DNA of 22,876 nt from an uncultured Lachnospiraceae bacterium (GTDB lineage: Bacteria; Bacillota; Clostridia; Lachnospirales; Lachnospiraceae): contig CAJUHN010000031.1 of the NCBI GenBank assembly GCA_910585935.1, forward strand, positions 1-22,876, in the 5' to 3' direction. Below the pieces are notes generated by a model that was given only the letters and a program-made list of their open reading frames with translations, was not told the DNA's origin and ran no database searches. The position numbers were made by a program, and so were the translations under genes. This document shows positions 1-8,003 of this stretch, piece after piece. Numbering within the stretch: position 1 is the stretch's first letter; each line of letters opens with the position of its first letter.

Positions 1-420
1 ACTGATAGTAAGGTTAGTTTGTGTGAGAGCGCGGTGAAGTCGGTTGAAACTTATCCTAAGACTTTTGATAGAAAGAAACAGGGCTATAGGGAACACCTAA
101 AAGTAAAAATGAAAAGCTAGAATGAATGGAACGTGGTAAGTTAAGAATGTCGTAATATGGGGCTTATTCCCTAGACATTGAATAGAAAAGGAAACTTTAT
201 TGAAAATTAAATCTATAAATCAAATTCCAATAAAAGTCTATAACTATTCTTAATCTCAAGGAAAGCAGAGCCACAGTACCTGTGAAACCACGATAATAAG
301 TGGTGGAGAGGGAAAAAAGCTGGAGATAGCTTCAAAGGTTTACTTATCACTATATAGAAAAGAATTGTATTCAAAATTCAACAATAGATACAGTAGAAAA
401 AGTAAAGAAAAGTTAAATAT
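1..420 (+). mobile_element. Group II intron remnant, 5' RNA part
   Basis: No long ORF is present. The stretch resembles the domain I-III RNA found upstream of bacterial group II intron maturases: 'gatagtaaggttag' and 'gagcgcggtgaagtcggttg' near the start, 'ggaacgtggtaag' around 130-142, and 'gtacctgtgaaaccacgat' around 277-296, which in relatives lies shortly before the maturase start. The maturase reading frame that should follow is absent, and the sequence runs into an IS982-type transposase on the other strand. The intron is therefore cut off on the right by the IS and on the left by the window edge. Recognition is from memory of intron sequences; folding was not possible here. Confidence 0.6.
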
Positions 421-427
421 TACATTA

Positions 428-1256
428 TCAAAAAAAATGATTGATTTGGCAAAAAGAGTATGCACAAAGACCTGCTACTAGGTTGACTACAAAGTTACAG
501 TTGCTCCTATGCCTGGAATGCTCAATCTGACAGGTATTTTTTAAAAAATCGTTTACAGACTCTATCACAGCACGCTTCCTTAGTAAAAGTCTGTCTGTGA
601 GGCGTAGCATACCTGAGTTTTTGGAATTCTTTTTCTGCTTTGTTATAAGCTCCCCCCTTTATCTAGGAGTTCTGCAAACAGCTTCCCAAAGAGGTTTTTT
701 GTAAGATACCCTATAACTTTCCGGTTACGGTCGTCCAAATTGCCTAGTATCAGACAGAAGTTTAGGATGTTTCTATGGTCATTGATGACAAGGTGGAGCT
801 TAAAATCATAGAACCATTCCGTGGAGCTTTTCCCTCTTTGTGCAGTATCCTTAAAAACCTTATGTTGCTGTATTCTATGGTTGTTGCACACATCCAGTGT
901 TGTGGAATCCACAAATCTTATGCCAGTGCAGGGAAACTTTGAGCCTATGAACTGCATAAACAGCACCAGTGGTATGGCGGCATAAGCTCCACAAAACAGT
1001 TATAGCTGACAAGCTTGAGGAAGAACTTACGGTATTCTTTTTGGATAAACTTTGTGTAATACCATTTGAATGTTCGATAGCCAGACAGGTGGAAGAAGAC
1101 GCAGATTGTCATAACCTCGCTTAATGAGAGTGCGGAAGAAGGCTCAAAGGATGCCACTTTTTCATTATCTGGTATCAGGGAATGCTCAAAATATTTTTTT
1201 AATTCTTTGCAAAAGTTGTCCATGTCATAAAAAACTGATAGAATGAATTCGTCCAT
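428..1256 (-). pseudogene. IS982-family transposase, frameshifted
   Basis: Three reading frames on the minus strand together make an IS982-type DDE transposase. The N-terminal part (1256 down to about 960) contains 'LSEVMTICVFFHLSGYRTFK' and 'LVSYNCFVELMP'. The middle (about 966-645) has the first catalytic Asp in 'IRFVDSTTLDVC', then 'HQHKVFKD'-like and 'GNLDDRN' motifs. The C-terminal part (about 643-428) has 'LLLRKRAVIESVND' with the catalytic Glu, and 'CQIEHSRHRS'. Two frameshifts and a small deletion where a 'DRGYIS'-type segment normally sits make it inactive. The ATG at 1256 has an AAAGGAG site (about 1264-1270), and a TATAAT (1296-1301, minus strand) lies upstream. The element probably reaches 'catcgaactcacgttat' at 1334-1350; no matching left end was found. 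Confidence 0.85.
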
Positions 1257-1421
1257 AAGTTTATTCTCCTTTGGTGTTTTTGGTTTGACAATTAAATTAT
1301 ATCAGAGAAATAAGCTTATGGACATTTATTTTTCATCGAACTCACGTTATTTAGAAAAATATCGTATAATAAGAATGCTTTTTGTATGCTGAAAATATCG
1401 TGTGAGAGGAGAATTAAATTA

Positions 1422-3137
1422 TTGAAAACGGTAAATGATTTAAAAAAAATGCTCAGAAAAGATATCAATGGAAATAAAAAATCATCATTTCAAAGTTTGG
1501 CAAGTGATGTATATGAATATTATAATGGTATTACCGTGTGGTTTGAATGTATAAACTATAGATTTCCTGAAATCATGAATCTGTATATCAATCTACCAAT
1601 AGAACTTTTAAAAATAGATATCATGCAAATGAATGAAATATCTGTTTTTGCTGAAGATTATATATTAAGGGAATTATCTCCTGTTATCAATGAATTTGGG
1701 AAAAGTTTATGTAATGAATCAAAAGAAATCCGAGCACAAGGGGATATAAAAATGCAGCCAGTGGATAATAAAATAGTAAGAAGAACTGGTGTGTTATATC
1801 ATAAAGGCAGTTTTGTTTTGAAAATGTGGTGTCGTTTTCCACTGATGGGTGTTTCCACAGTATCAGGGAAAAATTCTTGTAGATTAATCACAGAATTGTT
1901 AAAAATTTTAGATGCATGGATAGAGAAATTTGATGCAAGCAGATTATATCAAAAAGCTCAAGTATATAAAAATCAGTGTGAAATAAGAAACTATTTGAAA
2001 GAGAATGGATATGTATGTTTTATAAAAAATGGCAGTATTTTACCGAGAGAAAAGGAAAATCATATGCCAAAAATGGCCGCCATTCCTTTTAAATCGCCAA
2101 GTACAATGGAACATACCATACATTTAACTTCTGGTGAAGCTGTAACAGGAATGATGATTCCGAAAGGGCTAACGGTGATAACTGGGGGAGGATATTCTGG
2201 TAAAACAACGATGATGGATGCAATAGAAAGTGGCATATATCCTCATATTGAGGGAGATGGCAGAGAATATGTGATTACCGAAGAAACCGCGTTGAAGGTA
2301 TATGCAGAAGATGGAAGAACCATTCATAACCTTGATATGTCGCCTTTTTTTAAACAAGAAATTTCAGGGGAAAGAATAGATGATTTTTCAACGGAACATG
2401 CTAGTGGAAGTGTATCACAGGCTGCAAATATAATAGAAGCGATATATGCAGGAAGTGAATTATTATTAATTGATGAAGATAAATCCGCTACGAACTTTAT
2501 GATAAGAGATAACATGATGAGAAAGATAATAAAAAATGAGCCAATCATACCCTTGACGGATAGAATGGATGAACTTACAAAAAAAAGGAATCTTGCCGTT
2601 ATTATGGTGATAGGTGCAATCAGTGAATATTTTCATTATGCAGACAGAATATTGTTAATTGAAGACTATAAATTATATGATATATCGAATGAGATAAAAA
2701 AAGCAGAGAAAACAGAGAAGAAACTTGTGGAAGAAAATATTTGTAATTGGACCACTCAAAGAAAAATTAAAAATACAATAGGTTCTATGGAAAAATGTTT
2801 TTTTAGAACGGTACATACAGAAAATAATAGAAAAATTATTTTGGATAATTATACCGCAGATGTCATGTCTTTAACGACAATTACAACAAATGAACAATTG
2901 AATTCTTTAGCCTTTGTGATGGAAAAACTGTTAGAAAAAATGGATAAAGATGAGATGAAACAGGATGTTCGTTTCGCGATAGAGAAAATATTTTCCGTTG
3001 ATTCTAAAAATAATCAAGAAGTTGCAATGATGATGACTAGAAAAGATAGATGGTATGAAGAAATAAGAAATATTGATGCCATATGTTGTATGAACAGAAT
3101 GAGAGGAGTAAAATTCTGTAGTAATTTCGATGATTAA
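1422..3137 (+). CDS. ABC-class ATPase domain protein (COG3044/PF09818 type)
   Basis: A soluble P-loop ATPase of about 571 residues, close to family length, with no membrane segments. Visible motifs, numbered from the chosen start: Walker A GGGYSGKT at 255-262, a signature-like 'HASGSVSQA' around 326, and Walker B 'LLLIDEDKSAT' with Asp351-Glu352; 'PLTDRMDEL' and 'DRILLIEDYKLYDIS' follow. These are hallmarks of the 'predicted ATPase of the ABC class' family, whose cellular role is not established. An ATG lies in frame at 1386, but I chose TTG at 1422 because AGAGGAG (1405-1411) sits 10 bases before it and family members begin at about this point. A TATAAT lies at 1365-1370, just outside the IS982 end, without a clear -35. 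It is one of the few unbroken genes in the left part. Confidence 0.8.
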   Translation: MKTVNDLKKMLRKDINGNKKSSFQSLASDVYEYYNGITVWFECINYRFPEIMNLYINLPIELLKIDIMQMNEISVFAEDYILRELSPVINEFGKSLCNESKEIRAQGDIKMQPVDNKIVRRTGVLYHKGSFVLKMWCRFPLMGVSTVSGKNSCRLITELLKILDAWIEKFDASRLYQKAQVYKNQCEIRNYLKENGYVCFIKNGSILPREKENHMPKMAAIPFKSPSTMEHTIHLTSGEAVTGMMIPKGLTVITGGGYSGKTTMMDAIESGIYPHIEGDGREYVITEETALKVYAEDGRTIHNLDMSPFFKQEISGERIDDFSTEHASGSVSQAANIIEAIYAGSELLLIDEDKSATNFMIRDNMMRKIIKNEPIIPLTDRMDELTKKRNLAVIMVIGAISEYFHYADRILLIEDYKLYDISNEIKKAEKTEKKLVEENICNWTTQRKIKNTIGSMEKCFFRTVHTENNRKIILDNYTADVMSLTTITTNEQLNSLAFVMEKLLEKMDKDEMKQDVRFAIEKIFSVDSKNNQEVAMMMTRKDRWYEEIRNIDAICCMNRMRGVKFCSNFDD

Positions 3138-3188
3138 TATAAGTGTATGATAGTAAATATAGTGATTAGTATTATAAAGAGGTAAGTT

Positions 3189-4020
3189 ATGGATGTAGAA
3201 ATTAAAAGAGAACAAGGATAGAAGAAGCTAGTTTATTGTGTTACGATGATGTATAGCAACTGTTGCAAATTATTACAATAGTGATTATGAATTGATTTAT
3301 AGCCATTTATGCGAAATTAGGAAAAATAATGTACATCAAAAAGTTTTTTTGCAAGTCAGTTGAAATAAACCAGTAAGTTTGAAAATTTAAAAAAGTATCC
3401 TAGAATTAAAGGCAAATAAATTATAATGAATAAAAATAGATAGATGGGAAAAATTATTTGGGAATAATAAATAAACCAATTTTAGTTTTTTTTTTGATCC
3501 ATATTGGTGTTCTTGAAATATGAATTTCAAAAATTTCATAATAATTCAGGTCATACTTTTATTGTTAAAGATATAAATAGTATTGATATTTCTTTTGAAT
3601 ATTTTTTGAAAAATATGATATCAATGAAATTATAGTATATGATTATAAAAATCTATTGCTTAGTATACATAAAGAATGATTGAAATGGAATATTATGATA
3701 CTCTAAAATTATTGTACAATGGAAACAAGTAAGAAAGTTATTAGTAAGGCTATATTTTATTTGTAAATCAGATAATGACTAAAAGATAGGCTATTAGATA
3801 AAATGTGTTATGTTATTTTTGAATTAAGAGAAATCTTATCACATTGTATAATAGAAAAGAAAGATATTGATATAAAAAATATTATGATAAATAATAAAGG
3901 TGTTGAAAATAAAGAAGGATGCCAGATAATATCTATTGAAAAATATTTAAATAACAAGAGATTTGGAGATGAGGATAATAAATATATAGAGGATTTTATA
4001 TTTGTTGGAAATTTTTATAT
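3189..4020 (+). pseudogene. Decayed gene with papain/C39-like (BtrH-like) motifs
   Basis: An AGAGGTAAG site precedes ATG 3189, but the frame breaks after ten codons. Patching frames gives 'EEASLLCYDDV', 'ATVANYYNSDYELIYSHL', then 'FENLKKYPRIKGK', 'FDPYW' and 'KFHNNSGHTFIVKDIN' (about 3525-3580), and finally an open stretch from 3803 ('ELREILSHCIIEKKDIDIKN'). A Cys-Tyr motif near the N-terminus, a central 'DPYW' and a 'GHTFIV' His motif recall BtrH N-terminal-domain or C39-like proteins found in peptide and antibiotic loci. Many stops and frameshifts show it is dead. The right end is cut at about 4021, where the truncated IS4-type transposase begins. The family assignment is tentative. Confidence 0.4.
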
Positions 4021-4021
4021 T

Positions 4022-4654
4022 ATAATCTGCTTGGATGTCTGTAGCCAGTACCCTTTGGATTAACAGGATTACAGCCTCTAGTTTTGCCAGTAGATTTTTC
4101 CCGCGAGTCTTGTATCCATTAGTTTGATGATCGATTTTATCAAAAATTTCCTGATAATGGTTACTCTTTTTTGCGAAAGAAAGCAGATGGAAGCCAACTG
4201 ATATAAAGCTATAGCTGTCAGACCATCCTAGTGTAAGCATATTAAATCCTTTTTGGTATTTATGTTCTACATAACCATATATCCATGTGAGTAATCCTAC
4301 CGTTTTACTACGGTTGTGTTTGACCAAGAAATCCTCAAATACTTTTACCTGTTTCAGTCTGATAAGAGTACAGAATATATGGGGCACTTTTGCAGACAGC
4401 AACAGGATAAATCTTATCCAGTTGAAAGAAGTATTATTTAAAAAGCGGTAGTAAGTATTCTTGGAAACCACCAAATACTTACACTTTGAATTTAGGAAAC
4501 GAAAAAGGTTCTTATCCTGAAATATTAATATTAACAGGAACTGAAACACTGTATAGGCGGAAATACCACAGGATTTGGTAATGTTTGCTTTGCGAAAGCT
4601 TTTCAATCTGAAGTTGTATGACAGCGTTAGAAAAACGATTTTGGATATTTTCAT
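4022..4654 (-). pseudogene. IS4/IS231-type transposase, 3'-truncated
   Basis: The minus-strand frame reads 'ISKIVFLTLSYNFRLKSF', 'KCKYLVVSKNTYYRFLNN', 'VKVFEDFLVKHNRSK', 'YGYVEHKYQKGFNMLTLGWS' and 'DKIDHQTNGYKTRGKNL', and stops resembling the family at 'TDIQADY' (4022-4030). In intact relatives the protein continues through the rest of the DDE domain, so roughly the C-terminal half is missing. About three residues are also missing in the first catalytic segment ('VFEDFLVKHNRS' where relatives have a 'DDS' motif). The residues after ADY in the open frame come from the neighbouring decayed gene. A stem-loop sits just upstream of the start, as in IS231-like leaders. The exact IS family name is from memory. 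Confidence 0.75.
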
Positions 4655-4681
4655 TTTGTTTCATATGGTTTATCATAAGAT

Positions 4682-4744
4682 TAGCACCTTTTCTTTTTAT
4701 AATAATGGTTGTGACGATCTTATTATAAAAAAGATTAGGTGCTA
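4682..4744. repeat. Long stem-loop at the IS4-type element end
   Basis: A left arm at 4682-4704 (begins 'tagcacctt', ends 'ttataata') pairs with a right arm at 4721-4744 (begins 'tattataaaa', ends 'aggtgcta') across a 16-base loop. Pairing is nearly complete. It lies directly upstream of the transposase start on the minus strand and probably marks the element's leader, where such hairpins shield IS231/IS4 transposase genes from outside transcription. Confidence 0.65.
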
Positions 4745-4782
4745 GTTTTATATTAAGATACTAATTTTTACTTTATTTTTAA

Positions 4783-4905
4783 CTAAGATTCAAGTATCTC
4801 TACCACTGTGTTGGTGAGAAAGTTGAGTAATTGTAAATTGTAGTTTCTTTTTTTGCATAATTTTAAATTTCTATTAAATCCTGTTGTAGATGATAATTTT
4901 AACAT
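4783..4905 (-). pseudogene. YafQ-like toxin, N-terminal fragment
   Basis: A 40-codon minus-strand frame begins with ATG at 4905, preceded by AGAGGA at a 6-base distance. It starts 'MLKLSSTTGFNRNLKLCKKR', which matches the usual start of YafQ/RelE-type mRNA interferases ('TTQFKKDLKLCKKRGY'). After about 27 residues the match is lost and the frame ends at 4783, so the catalytic His residues of the C-terminal half are absent. The break lies next to the IS4-type element at 4744, which may have removed the rest. Its start overlaps the end of the antitoxin remnant, the normal layout for such operons. Confidence 0.6.
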
Positions 4906-5119
4906 GTTTCATCCTCTAAAAGCATATGAAAAAAATCTTCTGTAGAGCCTTCAAAGCATTGTCTTGTTTTATTACATTTCATCTGCTTCTTTTATAGTAG
5001 CGATTATTTCCAAGTTTGGAATGTCTACTAGACATGTCAAATTTTCTAATATTCCAAGAACATAGCTCATTTTTTTATCATCAATTATATTTAATAACTG
5101 TGGTGTCTTTTTTTCTCAT
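4900..5119 (-). pseudogene. RelB/DinJ-like antitoxin remnant
   Basis: Minus-strand frames patch to 'LLNIIDDKKMSYVLGILENL', 'DIPNLEIIATIKEADEM', then after a stop and frame change 'TRQCFEGSTEDFFHMLLEDE'. The 'I..IKEADEM' helix followed by a 'GSTEDFF..LLEDE' tail is typical of small antitoxins paired with YafQ/RelE toxins. A possible ATG at 5119 is out of frame across a run of A, indicating a frameshift. Its end overlaps the yafQ-like start by a few bases. Both partners are broken, so this is a dead module. Confidence 0.5.
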
Positions 5120-5540
5120 ATTATTTCTATTTACTTTTCTTTTTTTGTGATAAATTTAAAAATTTTAATATTTTTGTTATATTTTCTTTAATTATACTAA
5201 AATAATAATAAACTTTTTGAATTTATTATTATCAATTTTAATATTCTTAAATAATACAAAATTTTTTGATTATAGTTTATTTAATAAAAATATTTTGCGT
5301 TTTATTAAATAACAATTTAATAAATTTAATTTAATATAACAAATTTTTTTGTAATATAGAAGAATTTTTAAAAAGAACAAAAAGTATTAGTAAACTTTTT
5401 TAAAGGAAATTATCATATTAATATAAAAACTTTTTAGAAAGGAAATGATAAATATATCAGAAAATGAAGAAAAAAATAATACCTTATTTATCAGAAAGAC
5501 AATCCATTTTCTAGTATATCATTACATTAATATTTAAGTA
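5120..5540. other. Very AT-rich stretch without a supported gene
   Basis: The stretch is mostly A/T homopolymer runs with stops in all frames. Near its right end, 'aatgata...agaaaatg' (about 5443-5465) is repeated in inverted, imperfect form as 'cattttctagtatatcatt' (about 5506-5524), a weak hairpin of about 80 bases. Short ORFs there (for example 'MKKKIIPYLSERQSIF') have no good ribosome site, so I did not call them. It ends at the left tip of the ISLre2-type element. Confidence 0.5.
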
Positions 5541-6808
5541 AAGATAGTGTAACTTTACCTAGGGAATTTAAGAAATAAAAAAATAAGACAAAATCTTTTT
5601 ATAGTATCATGTAATTACTATAAAAACCTTAACGGAAGAAGGTGTCGTCTTATGTATCATAGTATACAACATTTTGTGGAAAGTGGAATCCTCTAATTAG
5701 AAAAAAATCAAAAAATTTTATGGAAACTCTATCAGGTTTAGGGGAAAGGATAAAAGAAGTAAAACAAATCCTTATGGAGTTTGGGTGTCAAATTGTTTTA
5801 GAAATGCTTGAGGAATATAATACTATGTTGGAAGAAAGCGGAAAACGAAGGATGAACTGACAAATCAAAGACCGTGAAAAGAAAAGCTTGCTCACAAGTA
5901 TGGGGGTTGTTGTATATACTCATACCTACTTTCCATACAAAATAACAAAGCAAACAGCCTATTTGCTGAATCGTATCATGAAAGTAGCTCTATACACGAT
6001 TTAGCGAAAAAGTTCAGGAAAGTATCCTGTTAGAAGCAGCCCAAACAGTTATCAAAAAGTAGGGAACAGCATAGAAGGGAAAGAGGTGATAAGCATAGAA
6101 AGTGTAATGCGTCATGTTCATAAGTTAACTTATCCATCAACAGATAGCCAAAAACCTATAGAAAAACGATAGGTGAAAAATTGTATGTAGAATCGGATGA
6201 AGATCAAATTGCACTACAGTTTAAAAAGAGAAAGGGAGATATCTTATGTTCATGAAGGTTATGAGGGAGAAACAAAACGTAAAGAACGGAAGTAGATAAA
6301 GTATTTTGGTGGGGATACGCAGGAAAAGCAAATGAAAAACTATGGAAGAAAGTATGAAGTATTTACGAAGAAACTGGAAAGGCATTCATAGATGAATAAA
6401 AAAAGAAGGCATATTAAGGAGTAGTACAGCATATAAGTTATGTGCTTTCTGTATGGATGAGTTCACATTTCATGGGATGGAGTAAAAAAAGGGTGGATAA
6501 ACTGGATTCGTTAAGGATTTATTGGAAAAATAAAAGAACTGCTGCAAAGTTAAAGGACAGAAGAAGAGAAAAAAGAAGAAATAAAATACTTTAGTGTAAG
6601 TGAAATGGCAAGTTGGGAAAGACAGAAACAAAAGAAATATGGAAAATATGTAGATGTATTATAGGCAAGTGTCAGTCAACAAACAATGATGAAAGTATAT
6701 TTTCGGAGAGCAATCACGGAGGTTTGTGGATAAGAAAGGAAATTGGAAAAAAACAAGTACAAGGGGAAGTCTGTCCTTTGGTTTCTCTAGGTAAAGTTAC
6801 ACTATCTT
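5541..6808 (+). mobile_element. ISLre2-type insertion sequence, degenerate
   Basis: Perfect 22-bp terminal inverted repeats bound the element: 5541-5562, beginning 'aagatagtgtaactt', and its exact reverse complement at 6787-6808. A candidate 5-bp target duplication 'aagta' lies at 5536-5540 and 6809-6813. The 1268-bp length is shorter than I expect for this family, which suggests internal loss. The inside carries a wrecked transposase on the plus strand. Perfect ends around a ruined gene mean it could at most be moved by a transposase acting from elsewhere. Confidence 0.8.
5720..6785 (+). pseudogene. ISLre2 transposase, many stops and frameshifts
   Basis: Frames on the plus strand give recognisable pieces of the family in order: 'EMLEEYNTMLEESGKRR' (about 5798-5855), 'LLTSMGVVVYTHTYF' (about 5890-5935), 'LYVESDEDQIALQFKKRKGD' (about 6182-6240, the conserved acidic motif), 'YVHEGYEGETKRKER' and 'FGGDTQEKQMKNYGRKYEVF' (about 6305-6363). 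The pieces lie in different frames and are separated by stops. A 65-codon open frame at 6613-6810 is an out-of-frame leftover and not a gene. No functional transposase can be made. Confidence 0.7.
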
Positions 6809-7198
6809 AAGTAAACTTCAATTAGTCTTTTGATAGATTTATCTAAAATCCATATTTTTATGTCAACTAAAAGTAAAAATTTAGCATATTCAAATCTCCA
6901 AATTAGTTCACATAAAATTGTGCTGATTCGATGATTTTTTCAAAAGATTAATTATAGTTAAGTAAAATAACAACTAGACATTTTATTATTTATATGACAT
7001 AATAGAAAAAAAGAAGAAAATATTTCTTTATGCCACTCAAATTTACTCATATTATTCTATCTGATTCTGTATCCCATATTCTTTCTAAGTTCGTCAAAAT
7101 CAGAACTCTCATTCGTCAAGTAGAACGATCAAAAATAGTTCTATTTTGTATCAACGGATTTAATAATTTGTAAATCTTTAGAAAAGTTAGTATAGGAC
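6809..7198. other. Gap with no recognisable gene
   Basis: AT-rich, with stops in all frames. On the minus strand around 7070-7120 a short phrase 'SSDFDELRKNMGYRIR' can be read but cannot be tied to a family. No tRNA, clear terminator or long repeat was seen. It is probably eroded coding sequence between the IS and the next pseudogene. Confidence 0.5.
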
Positions 7199-7799
7199 AA
7201 GATTTGGTCGGCAAATGGAGAATTCGTTTTTTTAAAGCCTTCCTCACCTGCAAGAAGTGGAAGAAAAGCCCATATAACAATTGGAAGAGGAAGCAACCAC
7301 GTTTCCTGCCAATAAGGTTTTGGGTAGCCTTCTACCTATAATGATAGCAAATCATAAAAATTTTAGAACTTGCTGGTTGTAAGCCAGAAGATTTTAAGAG
7401 TGGAATGATAGAAGTGTGGGGATGGGGATTTGACAAAATTCAAGAAGCCTGCAAAAAATACGGATGCGCCTTTACCAGAATATAAAATAAATGAAGAGGG
7501 AATTATGGTATATTGTAAAGTCTGTGATAAATATTTGAATCTTCTGAATCAGAAAAATCAACCTGTTCAAAATGAGCAGGTTTGTGAACAGGATTTGATA
7601 TCAGGTATTATCAGGTTTTATGTTACACCTAAATCTTCAAATGAAATTATTGCTCATTTTAATATGCCAAATAGATCTTATTTCAAACGCCATTTTCTTG
7701 ATAAATGCTCAAGACAGGAATATTAAAGATGACAATTTCTGAAAAACCTTTTAGTAAGAAACAGAAATATTTTTCCTGACATAAAAATTTCCCAAAATC
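7199..7799 (+). pseudogene. C-terminal part of AlbA/HATPase_c_4-type ATP-binding protein
   Basis: Patched frames read 'KIWSANGEF' (from 7199), 'FKSGMIEVWGWGFDKIQEAC' (about 7390-7455), then in the frame starting at 7430 'LPEYKINEEGIMVYCKVCDK', and a winged-helix-like end 'FYVTPKSSNEIIAHFNMPNR' followed after another shift by 'LKMTISEKPFSKKQKYF' (stop at 7799). This is the order of the HATPase_c_4 domain and the C-terminal helix-turn-helix of the 'divergent AAA'/AlbA_2 putative regulator family. The N-terminal two thirds, including the AlbA domain, are absent, and at least three frameshifts or stops are present. The 98-codon frame at 7430-7726 is only one piece of it. Confidence 0.65.
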
Positions 7800-7885
7800 A
7801 TTTGAATATGTATATAGATTATGTAGAAAACAATTTTCATTTGATTTTTTTATGTATATCTTGACATGAGTAAAAGGAGTTTATA

Positions 7886-7990
7886 ATGGAAAATTGGTTA
7901 TGAGTGGTAATTGGCATTTTGGTTTTTATGATGGGTGTTTTAGTTGTGAAAATATATTTATTACAAAAAGTTGCAAGAGAAATGAAATGG
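7886..7990 (+). pseudogene. Sensor histidine kinase, N-terminal stub
   Basis: An AAAGGAG site (7873-7879) precedes ATG 7886. The frame reads 'MENWL', TGA (7901-7903, where a Trp codon is expected), then 'VVIGILVFMMGVLVVKIYLL' and 'QKVAREMKWGK'. One N-terminal membrane helix followed by 'K(I/A)AREI' is the start of a short sensor kinase type that I recognise next to ABC transporters in Clostridia. All later parts (HisKA, ATPase) are missing, and the sequence passes directly into the first exporter gene. A deletion presumably joined the kinase start to the transporter. A response regulator is not visible upstream. Confidence 0.6.
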
Positions 7991-8003
7991 GGGAAAAGTT
8001 ATT

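Noticed and set aside
5443..5524. Short ORFs and a hairpin in the AT-rich stretch as a possible small peptide or RNA gene
   Set aside because: The pairing is imperfect, the base composition makes chance repeats likely, and the ORFs lack properly spaced ribosome sites.
6613..6810. 65-codon plus-strand frame inside the ISLre2 element
   Set aside because: It is one of several out-of-frame leftovers of the transposase and runs through the terminal repeat.
7070..7120. Minus-strand phrase 'SSDFDELRKNMGYRIR' as a gene remnant
   Set aside because: It is too short to assign, and no neighbouring frame extends it.
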